The notes under the pieces: model-generated
What the model saw: the letters and a program-made list of their open reading frames with translations, nothing else
What the model was told of the DNA's origin: nothing
Database searches by the model: none
Source: DASXVX01 sp036504075
GTDB taxonomy: Bacteria; Bacillota; Sulfobacillia; Symbiobacteriales; Symbiobacteriaceae
Length of the DNA: 23,392 nucleotides
Direction of reading: 5' to 3'
NCBI GenBank assembly: GCA_036504075.1
Contig: DASXVX010000014.1
Coordinates: 1 to 23,392 of the forward strand
Shown: piece after piece, positions 7,189 to 14,583 of the stretch
Position numbering within the stretch: position 1 is the first letter of the stretch
Layout: each line of letters opens with the position of its first letter
Position numbers and translations under genes: made by a program

Positions 7189-9054
7189 TCACCCTCCCCG
7201 CTGATTCCCCAGGGCCTCCGCCAGGAACGGCGACGGCGTCGCCTCCCGCCCGCCGTATGCCTTGGGTGCCGACACCCAAAGCTGCTCCAGCGCACGGGTC
7301 ATGGCCACGTACAGGAGCCGCCGCTCCTCCTCCAGGTCGGTCGCCCCCCGGACCGGCAGCAACTTGTCAATGACGCCGGCGACGACCACCCGCCGGAACT
7401 CCAGCCCCTTGGCCTTGTGGCAGGTCACCAGCGTCACTGCCTCCTGCTCCCCCGCCGGCGCCACGGACCGGCCGGAAAAGGTGTCCACCTGCGCCAGAAA
7501 CGCCATCAGCATAACCGCCGGGCTGGTCCGCTCCACTTCGCCCAGCAGTGCCTGAATCTCTTCCGCCGAGCCGCCTTCCCGGGCGCAATACTCGGTGACG
7601 TAATCGTCGTACCCAACGAACCGGCGCACATACCCGATGGCCTCCGGCGCCGTCATCCTGGTCAGCCGCCGGATGTGGTCCGCTAGTTCCTCCAGAGGCC
7701 GCAGTTGCCAGGCGCGGAGCAACCCGGTCTGGCCGATGGCCGTCAGCAAGTCAAGTTTCTCCCGGGCGACCAGCCGGGACGCCTCTTGCAGCACCGCTTT
7801 GGAGACGTACCGGTTCGGCCGGTTGATGACCTGCGCCAGCGCCGCCGAATCCCCGCAGGCCACCCGCAGGTAGGCGAGCACATCCTGCACGAACCACCGC
7901 TTGTAGAGGTTGGGCAAACCGCCCAGTGCCCGATAGGGAATCTTCTGCTGGGCCAGCGCCTGGGCGACGGCGTGGGCCTGCTGGTTCGTCCGGTAAATGA
8001 CCGCCCAGTCCCCCAGCGGGGCTCCCGCCTGCCTGATTAATTGGACGATCGCTTCCGCCTCCTGGAGACTGTCGGCCGGCCTGAGCCACTGCACCGGCGG
8101 ACCGTCCGGCTTGGCCGGCTGGATGACCTTGCCGAAGCGGCTCCGGTTATGGGCGATGAGCCGGTTGGCCGTTGCCACCACCGGCGGCGGGCAGCGGTGA
8201 TTCACGTCCAGCGTAACCCGCACCGCGCCCGGGTACGCCTTCGGAAAGTCCAGCAAAAACCGGGGCGAGGCGCCCCGCCAGCCGTAAATGGACTGGTCCT
8301 CGTCGCCCACCACGCACAGGTTATGGCGGGGTTCAGCCAAAAGACGCACCAACTCCCACTGAATCGGGCTGGTGTCCTGAAACTCGTCCACCATGACATG
8401 GCTGTACCGGCGGCGATAGGCCGCCAGCAGTTCGGCCCGGCCCTTGAGCAGTGCCAGTGCCTCATGCAGAAGATCGTCAAAGTCCAGGGCGCCCCGCTGG
8501 GCCTTCGCCTCGCAGTAGCCGGCCCACAGCCGCTCGAAGTCCGGCTTCACGATGCTCTTCGGCTCGAACGCGGCCGCCCCGTCTGCCGCGGCCCGCATCC
8601 GGGTAATGTCCGCCAGCACGTCCTGAACGGTATCGTCGTCGGTGTTAAGGCCCAGGGAGCGCATCAGCTGCCGGATGAGCCGGAACTGCTCGTCCTCCTC
8701 CACCACGGTGATGCGCCGTTCCGGGAACCCCTGCCGGAGAATCCGGAAGGCCAGGGCATGAAAGGTCCCGAAGGTCACGCGGGCCGCCACGGCGGACCCC
8801 GCCACCCCGGCGGTGCGGGCCTTCATGGCGTCGGCGGCAGCCCTGGTAAAGGTGACCACCAGCAAGGCGGACGGGTCGACGCCCGCCACCTGCGTGAGGT
8901 GGGCGACCCGGTAGGTAATCACGGTGGTCTTGCCCGAACCGGGGCCGGCCGCCACCAGCAGGGGGCCGTCCACGTGGGCGATGGCCGCCCGCTGTTCCGG
9001 CGATAACGGTGCAGTCACTTCAGCCCAGAAGCCGGACGCAGCCGGCGTATGCAT
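7189..9054 (-). CDS. UvrD/PcrA-like SF1 DNA helicase, short form
   Basis: This is an ATP-dependent 3'-5' DNA helicase of superfamily 1A. All core motifs are present in order: Q motif (LSPEQRAAI, 17-25), Walker A (AAGPGSGKTT, 35-44), Ia (VVTFTRAAADAM), Walker B (DEFQDTSPIQWEL), III (GDEDQSIYGWRGA), IV (LDVNHRCP), V (TCHKAKGLEF) and VI (RRLLYVAMTRA). The protein ends about 20 residues after the PSPFLAEAL segment, so the roughly 100-residue C-terminal tail of classical PcrA/UvrD, which contacts RNA polymerase, is missing. It is thus probably a paralogue rather than the housekeeping PcrA. The start is uncertain: ATG 9054 is 17 bases from AGGAGG, whereas an in-frame CTG at 9063 has ideal spacing; the frame is open to GTG 9147. 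Confidence 0.92.
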   Translation of the reverse strand: MHTPAASGFWAEVTAPLSPEQRAAIAHVDGPLLVAAGPGSGKTTVITYRVAHLTQVAGVDPSALLVVTFTRAAADAMKARTAGVAGSAVAARVTFGTFHALAFRILRQGFPERRITVVEEDEQFRLIRQLMRSLGLNTDDDTVQDVLADITRMRAAADGAAAFEPKSIVKPDFERLWAGYCEAKAQRGALDFDDLLHEALALLKGRAELLAAYRRRYSHVMVDEFQDTSPIQWELVRLLAEPRHNLCVVGDEDQSIYGWRGASPRFLLDFPKAYPGAVRVTLDVNHRCPPPVVATANRLIAHNRSRFGKVIQPAKPDGPPVQWLRPADSLQEAEAIVQLIRQAGAPLGDWAVIYRTNQQAHAVAQALAQQKIPYRALGGLPNLYKRWFVQDVLAYLRVACGDSAALAQVINRPNRYVSKAVLQEASRLVAREKLDLLTAIGQTGLLRAWQLRPLEELADHIRRLTRMTAPEAIGYVRRFVGYDDYVTEYCAREGGSAEEIQALLGEVERTSPAVMLMAFLAQVDTFSGRSVAPAGEQEAVTLVTCHKAKGLEFRRVVVAGVIDKLLPVRGATDLEEERRLLYVAMTRALEQLWVSAPKAYGGREATPSPFLAEALGNQRGG

Positions 9055-9205
9055 CGCAGGCAGAAACCACACCTCCTCGATCGATTCCACACGAATACGG
9101 ACGCGAACCTGACGAAGTTCTCTGCATCGCGCCCGAACTCCTGTCACCGAACCACAGGAACGACCTCATCGCAATGCGAATGAAATAGGGATGAGGTGAA
9201 ACTTT

Positions 9206-10024
9206 GTGGCTTTGATCTCTTTTGATCTGGATGGCGTTCTGCAACATAGCCCGTTCCGCTGGTCCAGTCCCGACGGGGTGTTCGGCGAAATCAAGCGGGA
9301 ACTGGTGCCCTACGCCAGCATTGCGGACCCGGAACAGGCCGCCAGAGCCGTCCTGGCGCTGGTCGACCGGGAGCACCAGGGGCGGCTGCACAGCGGACAG
9401 CTGGTGGCGGCACATGATTGGGACGGCATCATCGCCCTGGTGGCAAACCAGCTTGGCTACCCCGGCCGGCTGGCCGTGGCCGAAATCATGACCCGCCACT
9501 GCGAAAACCCCCGGCTCTGTGAGGCCTACGCCGGCGCCCGGGAATGCCTCCAGACCATGGCGGACCGGGGCCATACGCTGGTGGCCATCACCAACGGGTA
9601 CCGCAGCTATCAGGAGCCGGTGCTGCGCAAACTCGGGCTGCTGGGCTTCTTCAAAGCGCTGATTACCCCGGAAGCCGTCGGCGCCGCCAAGCCGGAGCCG
9701 GGCATTTTCCGGGCGGCGCAGGCGTACGGCGACGGCTCCCCGGGTATTCACATCGGCGATGTATTGACCCACGATATCGCCGGCGCCAAACGGGCCGGCT
9801 GGCAGGCGGTCTACGTCGTGCAGAAAGGGGCGCCGGGCGCCACGGAACTGCCGCCGGAACTGGCCGCACTGCCGCCCCGGGAGCGTCCGCAGCACGGGCT
9901 GGACTGGCTCAAGTTCCGGCTCGACCGGGACCGGAAGTTCCACGGCTGGCCGCCGGCGGACCTGGCGGACTGCATCCCCGACGCCATCGTCAGTCACCTG
10001 AGCGAGATTCCGGAATTTCTTTGA
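9206..10024 (+). CDS. HAD-superfamily hydrolase (phosphatase-like)
   Basis: This 272-residue haloacid-dehalogenase-type enzyme probably hydrolyses a phosphate monoester. Motif I FDLDG (nucleophile Asp7, acid/base Asp9), motif II Thr129 in AITNG, motif III Lys162 in AAKPEPG, and motif IV GDVLTHDIAGAKRAG (Asp185, Asp190) are intact. The region between motifs I and II is helical, as in the class I cap of the phosphoglycolate phosphatase and YjjG-like group. The start is GTG 9206 behind GAGGTG. The last 35 bases overlap the end of the convergent ABC-transporter gene. A C-terminal extension of about 60 residues after motif IV is longer than usual. Its substrate is unknown. Confidence 0.9.
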   Translation: MALISFDLDGVLQHSPFRWSSPDGVFGEIKRELVPYASIADPEQAARAVLALVDREHQGRLHSGQLVAAHDWDGIIALVANQLGYPGRLAVAEIMTRHCENPRLCEAYAGARECLQTMADRGHTLVAITNGYRSYQEPVLRKLGLLGFFKALITPEAVGAAKPEPGIFRAAQAYGDGSPGIHIGDVLTHDIAGAKRAGWQAVYVVQKGAPGATELPPELAALPPRERPQHGLDWLKFRLDRDRKFHGWPPADLADCIPDAIVSHLSEIPEFL

Positions 10025-10679
10025 CCCGCCCGTCTTCCATGGTAATGACCCGGTCACACTGCCGGCCCACCAGCGGGTCGTGTGTCACGACCACGAACGT
10101 CTGCCCCCGCTCGGACACCAGCCGGCGCAGCAGGGCCAGCAGTTCCCGGGCCGTCTGGGTGTCCAGCGCCCCGGTGGGCTCGTCCGCCAGCACCAGGGCC
10201 GGATCATTCACCAGCGCCCGGGCGATGGCCGCCCGCTGCTGCTGCCCCCCGGACAATTGTGAAGGCAAGTGCTGCATGCGATCTTCAAGCCCGACGGCCG
10301 ACAAGGCCGCCCGGGCTTTTTCGTATGCCGCGCGCGGGGAAACCCGCAAGTACTTGAGCGGCAGTGACACGTTCTCCAGCGCGGTCAACGTCGGCACAAG
10401 ATTGTGAGCCTGGAAGACGAAGCCCAGCTTGTGCAGCCGGAGCCGAGGCAGGAACCGGTCCGACAGGCGGGTCACCTCCACGCCGTCGATCCGGACATTG
10501 CCCCCGCTGGGCCGGTCCAGGCAGCCCAAAATGTGCAGCAAAGTCGACTTGCCGCTGCCCGAGCGGCCCATAATCCCCACGAACTCCCCCCGCCCGACCC
10601 GCAGGCTGACCCCATCCAACGCCCGGACCCCCATGGGGTACAGCTTCGTTACGCCCTCTGCCTCCAGCAGCATGTGCAT
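9990..10679 (-). CDS. ABC transporter ATP-binding protein, MacB/LolD type
   Basis: This 229-residue nucleotide-binding subunit powers a MacB/LolD-class membrane system. It shows Walker A (GRSGSGKST, 38-46), Q-loop Gln90, signature LSGGQQQR (142-149), Walker B with catalytic Glu (LVLADEP, 162-168), the D-loop, and the H-loop His200. The segment VFQAHNLVPTLTALENV is typical of this subfamily. It starts at ATG 10679 behind a G-rich site, eight bases after the permease stop codon, so the two are one operon. Its 3' end overlaps the convergent HAD gene by 35 bases. The exported or sensed substrate (peptide, lipid or antibiotic) cannot be deduced. Confidence 0.94.
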   Translation of the reverse strand: MHMLLEAEGVTKLYPMGVRALDGVSLRVGRGEFVGIMGRSGSGKSTLLHILGCLDRPSGGNVRIDGVEVTRLSDRFLPRLRLHKLGFVFQAHNLVPTLTALENVSLPLKYLRVSPRAAYEKARAALSAVGLEDRMQHLPSQLSGGQQQRAAIARALVNDPALVLADEPTGALDTQTARELLALLRRLVSERGQTFVVVTHDPLVGRQCDRVITMEDGRVKEIPESRSGD

Positions 10680-10687
10680 GACCCCCC

Positions 10688-11851
10688 CTAGAGTTCCCGG
10701 AGCGCTGCCACCGGGTCGAGCTTCGCGGCCCGCAGCGCCGGCAGCACGCCGGCCACGGCGCCCAGCACGGCCGCAAAGCTCATCCCCCAGATGGCCAGCC
10801 GGGGCGTCAGAATGAAGACCGGCGTCCCCTGGTCCCGTGTGTACCAGTTGATGCCCGCGATGACCAGCGCCCCCAGGCCCACGCCCAGGAATCCGCCCAG
10901 AAAGCCGATAACGGTAGACTCGGCCAGGAACTCCCGGATGATGTCGCTCCGGGTGGCCCCGATGGCCTTCTTGATGCCGATTTCCCGCGTCCGCTCGCCG
11001 ACTGCGATGAACATGGTGTTGATCACGGAAAGCGCCCCCACGATGACGGCGATGACCCCCGAGCCCAAAATGGCCGTATTCAGCAGCGTAGTCGCCTGCC
11101 CGGCCGCCTTGGCCAACTGCTGGGGTGAAAACAGCAGGAAGCCCCGCCGGAGATCGCTGGCCATAATGTCCGTGATCTTATCGCCCTGAGACGGGTCCAC
11201 CAGCGCGTAGGCGTTGGTGACGAAGGACGCCAGGTTCAACGACTTGAGCAGGTCGCTGGAATCTACCATAAGCCCCCGGGCGTCCTCCTGGTCCACCATG
11301 ACCCAGCCGTCCGGCACGGAGAGCGTCTCCTCCAGCACGCCGACGACCTTGAAGCGGGTGCCGTGGGTCGTAAGCAGGTCGCCCACGCCCAGCTTCATTT
11401 TCCGCGCCACGGCGCTGCCCAGCACCGCCACCTGATGCTCACCCGGTTTCCACCAGGCGCCCCGGGCAACGTGCAGGGATGCCTCGGGGCCGGACCACGT
11501 CTGGGCCCGCAGAAAGTTAGGCAGATCGATGCCCACCAGGAACCGGGGCGCGAGTTCAAAGCCTGCCGACTCGTCCAGCGGCAGCATAATATGGGTCTCG
11601 ACCTCCTGCACCCCCGGTACCTGCCGCAGTGCGGCGATGTCCTCGGGCGTCAGCAGGTTGAGGCGGAGCGCCCCCCCGTTGGAGCGCACGGCAATGCGGT
11701 GGGAAAAGTAGGCTTCCCCGCCCCGGATGATCATATTGATTTTCTCAGCCATGCCGCCCATGACCGTAAACGCCAGGATCCCCACGGCGATGCCCAGGAC
11801 GGTCAATCCCGTCCGCAGCCGGCGCCGGTACAGGTTGCGGAGAATCTCCAA
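10688..11851 (-). CDS. MacB/FtsX-family ABC transporter permease
   Basis: This 387-residue membrane subunit is the partner of the ATP-binding protein downstream. Topology is that of MacB: one N-terminal membrane helix (LTVLGIAVGILAFTVMGG), a large extracytoplasmic domain of about 230 residues, then three C-terminal helices with the FtsX core (INTMFIAVGERTREIGIKKAIGATRSDI between the second and third). The C-terminus LRAAKLDPVAALREL is characteristic. The frame is open to 11989, but the TTG at 11851 has GGGAGG ten bases upstream and begins the family N-terminus (EILRNLYRRRLRTGL). Such pairs do mechanotransmission or export and often need a periplasmic adaptor, which is absent here as expected in a Gram-positive cell. 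Confidence 0.92.
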   Translation of the reverse strand: MEILRNLYRRRLRTGLTVLGIAVGILAFTVMGGMAEKINMIIRGGEAYFSHRIAVRSNGGALRLNLLTPEDIAALRQVPGVQEVETHIMLPLDESAGFELAPRFLVGIDLPNFLRAQTWSGPEASLHVARGAWWKPGEHQVAVLGSAVARKMKLGVGDLLTTHGTRFKVVGVLEETLSVPDGWVMVDQEDARGLMVDSSDLLKSLNLASFVTNAYALVDPSQGDKITDIMASDLRRGFLLFSPQQLAKAAGQATTLLNTAILGSGVIAVIVGALSVINTMFIAVGERTREIGIKKAIGATRSDIIREFLAESTVIGFLGGFLGVGLGALVIAGINWYTRDQGTPVFILTPRLAIWGMSFAAVLGAVAGVLPALRAAKLDPVAALREL

Positions 11852-11936
11852 AAGCCGGCATCCTCCCCTCGTGCGTCTTCGAGGAATAGTCTGCCCGGAT
11901 TCCCAGGAAAGCCAGCAGGAAAATAGTCGCTTCCTG

Positions 11937-11945
11937 CCCAGTATA
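11937..11945 (-). promoter_or_regulatory. Candidate extended -10 promoter for the ABC permease operon
   Basis: On the minus strand TGGTATACT combines an extended TG element with a -10 hexamer TATACT (complement of 11940-11945), about 90 bases before the permease start. No clear -35 at standard spacing was found, which is acceptable for extended -10 promoters. The assignment is weak. Confidence 0.3.
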
Positions 11946-12072
11946 CCAAAAAAAGGTCGTCGTCCCTGTCGAAGCAAGGGAGACTGCATTCGCCATCTTG
12001 CGACAAATGCCGCGGTTTCTGGTAAGCTTAAATTGTCAGCGACATGAATATCATTCGATTGGAGGGATCCGG

Positions 12073-12390
12073 ATGATCAGTAATACCGATGCAGCGGCGA
12101 TTGGCGGTATCCTCATCTTTGTTTTCATCTTCTTCATGGCGATCGGTGCCGTCCTGATCGTGCTGCCGTATTGGCGAATCTTTACCAAGGCCGGTTACAG
12201 CGGCGCCCTGTCGCTGCTCATGATCGTGCCGCTGGCCAACTTTATCATGCCGTTCGTGCTCGCGTTCAGCGAGTGGCCCATTGAAAAGGAGCTGAACATG
12301 CTCCGGGCGCAGTTGAATCCGCAGCAGTTCCCCCCGCAGTACCCGCCGCAGAACTACCCGCCCCAGCCGCCCAAGTATCCGCAGCCCTGA
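12073..12390 (+). CDS. Small membrane protein with Pro/Gln/Tyr-rich tail
   Basis: The 105-residue protein has two hydrophobic helices (about residues 11-36, IGGILIFVFIFFMAIGAVLIVL, and 49-70, ALSLLMIVPLANFIMPFVLAF). A short charged linker with a WPIEKEL segment follows, then a cytoplasmic or surface tail of about 22 residues made of PPQYPPQNYPPQ-like repeats. The start ATG 12073 has GGAGG seven bases upstream; the frame upstream of it has no ribosome site. The segment around YWRIFTKAGYSGALSLLMIVPLAN resembles the core of small DUF805-like or predicted membrane proteins, but I cannot assign a family. It is divergent from the ABC exporter genes and followed by a terminator. Function unknown. 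Confidence 0.75.
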   Translation: MISNTDAAAIGGILIFVFIFFMAIGAVLIVLPYWRIFTKAGYSGALSLLMIVPLANFIMPFVLAFSEWPIEKELNMLRAQLNPQQFPPQYPPQNYPPQPPKYPQP

Positions 12391-12400
12391 TTTTCTTATT

Positions 12401-12426
12401 GGCCCGCCGTTGTTATGCGGCGGGCC
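12401..12426 (+). terminator. Hairpin terminator of the small membrane protein gene
   Basis: A perfect 9-bp GC stem (12401-12409 with 12418-12426, 8-base loop) lies ten bases after the stop codon. The following tract TTCTGCTTGGGCCTTTT is only moderately T-rich. Confidence 0.65.
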
Positions 12427-12447
12427 TTCTGCTTGGGCCTTTTCCCG

Positions 12448-12628
12448 AAATTTTTACCGCAGATTTTAATACATGGATGAAGACAATGATTACGCAGATT
12501 TGGAAATTAAATATATCATATTGGTACTAATGACACCGGAACTACCATGGGAATCTCTGAAAGTGGCTGGAAAATCCGTGTATTAATGATTTATCATCTG
12601 CGTAATCTGCGTTATCTGCGGCCAAATT
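12448..12628. repeat. AT-rich element with imperfect inverted ends (MITE-like)
   Basis: This is about 180 bases of strikingly AT-rich sequence in a GC-rich genome. Its ends are inverse copies: AAATTTTTACCGCAGAT (12448-12464) and ATCTGCGGCCAAATTT (12614-12629, approximately). Internal motifs also recur inverted: ATTACGCAGAT on the left against ATCTGCGTAAT on the right, and AATACATGGAT against ATCCGTGTATT. CGCAGAT occurs five times counting both strands. It encodes no plausible protein. It looks like a small non-autonomous mobile or dispersed repeat. Confidence 0.55.
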
Positions 12629-12836
12629 TGTGTTGCGACCACCCACCCGGCCCCCATAGGCAGAGGCGTGCCTTCTGCCCCCTGCCTATCGGCATAAGCA
12701 TGAACCGGACCGGTCCTACTTGGGCCATTTTGGCAGGACCGTATGTCAACTATACCGAAATGAATAGGGCTTGAATTCCTTGACCGGGATTACACCGGCG
12801 GGACCCGCGGCCCCACCGGAGCTGAGGAGGATGACC
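12629..12836. promoter_or_regulatory. Leader region of the formate dehydrogenase operon with two inverted repeats
   Basis: Between the AT-rich element and the first fdh gene lie an 8-bp inverted repeat (ATAGGCAG at 12656-12663, CTGCCTAT at 12682-12689) and a second of 7 bp (CGGTCCT at 12711-12717, AGGACCG at 12735-12741). The latter's left arm is part of the 10-bp palindrome GGACCGGTCC (12707-12716). They may be operators or leader hairpins. A weak promoter-like pair (TTGGCA, 15 bp, TATACC) begins in the second repeat. Nothing else is evident; the region has no coding potential I trust. Confidence 0.4.
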
Positions 12837-14582
12837 ATGTCGCAACCAATCATTCGCCGCCGGCGCCTGCATGCGGCCCGGGCGCCCGTGTCACCGGAAG
12901 TGCAGGCAGCCGTCGCCCGTGCCCTTGCCGCCGTGGCCCCGGTTCGGCCCGACAAGGCCCTCCCGCTCCTGCAGCACATTCAGGCGCAACTGGGACACCT
13001 GCCGCCAGCGGCCCTGGAATACGCCGGCCGGCAGAGCCACATTCCCCTGGCCGACTTGAACGCGCTGGTCAGTTTCTACGACCTGCTTTCCACGGACCCG
13101 GACGGCGGCGTCGTGATTCACGTCTGCGATGACCTCGTATGCCGGAACGCCCCGGGCGCCAAAGCCCTGGGAATACGGCTCGCGGCCTCCGGGCAGCAAG
13201 TCCGGTTCGCACCCTGTCTGGGCCAGTGCGAAAAGGGACCGGTCGCCCTCACCACCGCCAGCGGCAGGCCCACCGACCTGGCCTACGGCGGGTACGTCTC
13301 CTGGAAACTCGACAGCGGGACCGGCGAAGTCGCCTCCGGCGGCGCCTGGGGCGCAAGCGGCCCGGCAAGCTCCCGGCATGGCTGGCCCGCCGGGTACGCA
13401 CCGCAACTCCTCGGCCGCTGCGGGCAGTACAAGCATAACGATCTCAAGGACTACGCCGGCGCAGGCGGGCTGCAGGCCCTCAAGAAAGCCCACGCCCTTG
13501 CCCCCGCCGAATTGGTGGCGCTGGTCAAGTCCTCCCGGCTCATCGGCCGGGGTGGGGCGGCGTTCCCCACCGGCGTCAAGTGGGAAGGCGTGCTCAACGC
13601 CCCGACGCCGTGGGGCGCCGGGCCGGACGGCGCACTCAAATACGTCATCGTCAACGCCGACGAATCCGAGACCGGCACCTTCACGAACCGCGTGCTGATG
13701 GAGGAAGACCCCCTGGGCGTGCTGGAGGCGGCGCTCATCGCGGCCCACGCCGTGGGCGCAGACCGGGTTTACTTCTACATCCGGGGTGAGTACCCGAGGG
13801 CCATCGAGACGATGACGGCAGCCATCCACACCTTCGACACCGCGGGCCTCATGGACGGCCGGGCCGCCGAAGTCCGGGCGGGCGGCGGCCGGTACGTCTG
13901 CGGGGAAGAGACTGCGCTCTTTGCCTCCATCGAAGGCGACCGCGGCGCCCCCCGAGTCAAGCCGCCCTTCCCCACCACCCACGGCCTCTTCCACCGGCCG
14001 ACGCTGATCAACAACGTGGAGACGCTCCATAACGTCATCCCGCTGCTGACCCTTGGCGTCGACGCCTGGAACGGCGTGGAGCCCAAGCTGTTCAGCATCG
14101 CCGGCGCCGTCGCAAAGCCCGGCGTCTACGAAGTGGCTGCCGGGACGCCGCTCCGGCAACTCATCGACCTCGCCGGCGGGTTCACCGAGCCGGTGCAGGC
14201 CGTGCTCATGGGCGGGGCCTCCGGCATGTTCCTCGGGCCCGCCCAGCTGGATGTCCCGCTGACCTTCAAAGATGTAGCCGCCGCCGGCGCGACGCTGGGC
14301 TCCGGGGCCGTCATGGTCTTCGGCGAATCCGCCGACCTCTGGGACGTGGCCCGCCGGGCCGCCCAGTTCTTCGCCGAGGAGTCCTGCGGCAAGTGCATTC
14401 CCTGTCGGATTGGTACCGCCCGCCAGGTGGAAATCGTGGATGAGCTGGCCGCCGGCCGCTTCCAGTGGGTGACGCTGCACGAAGATATCACCGCGGCGAT
14501 GATGGACGCCTCCATCTGCGGACTCGGCCAGGCCGCCGCCAACCTCGTCCGCAGCCTCTTGAAGCTGAAGGGGGTGCAGTAG
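12837..14582 (+). CDS. Fused NuoE-NuoF diaphorase subunit of NAD(P)-dependent formate dehydrogenase
   Basis: This 581-residue fusion moves electrons between the formate-oxidising subunit and NAD(P). The N-terminal NuoE/FdsG-like domain (about 10-150) has [2Fe-2S] ligands Cys97, Cys102, Cys127 and Cys131. The C-terminal NuoF/FdsB-like domain (about 190-575) has the flavin/nucleotide loop GRGGAAFPTGVKW (237-249), NADESETGTF (273-282), the CGEETAL motif (355-361), and [4Fe-4S] ligands Cys517, Cys520, Cys523 (ESCGKCIPC) and Cys561. A 35-residue Gly/Ser-rich linker joins them. Start ATG 12837 has GAGGAGG six bases upstream; ATG 12831 is too close to it. The next gene starts one base after the stop. 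NuoEF fusions are known in Fdh1-type enzymes and in some hydrogenases; the fdhA gene here identifies formate dehydrogenase. Confidence 0.94.
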   Translation: MSQPIIRRRRLHAARAPVSPEVQAAVARALAAVAPVRPDKALPLLQHIQAQLGHLPPAALEYAGRQSHIPLADLNALVSFYDLLSTDPDGGVVIHVCDDLVCRNAPGAKALGIRLAASGQQVRFAPCLGQCEKGPVALTTASGRPTDLAYGGYVSWKLDSGTGEVASGGAWGASGPASSRHGWPAGYAPQLLGRCGQYKHNDLKDYAGAGGLQALKKAHALAPAELVALVKSSRLIGRGGAAFPTGVKWEGVLNAPTPWGAGPDGALKYVIVNADESETGTFTNRVLMEEDPLGVLEAALIAAHAVGADRVYFYIRGEYPRAIETMTAAIHTFDTAGLMDGRAAEVRAGGGRYVCGEETALFASIEGDRGAPRVKPPFPTTHGLFHRPTLINNVETLHNVIPLLTLGVDAWNGVEPKLFSIAGAVAKPGVYEVAAGTPLRQLIDLAGGFTEPVQAVLMGGASGMFLGPAQLDVPLTFKDVAAAGATLGSGAVMVFGESADLWDVARRAAQFFAEESCGKCIPCRIGTARQVEIVDELAAGRFQWVTLHEDITAAMMDASICGLGQAAANLVRSLLKLKGVQ

Positions 14583-14583
14583 C

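Noticed and set aside
12547..12774. 75-codon open frame on the + strand within the AT-rich element and fdh leader
   Set aside because: It crosses the boundary of a non-coding repeat, has no Shine-Dalgarno and no sensible protein pattern.
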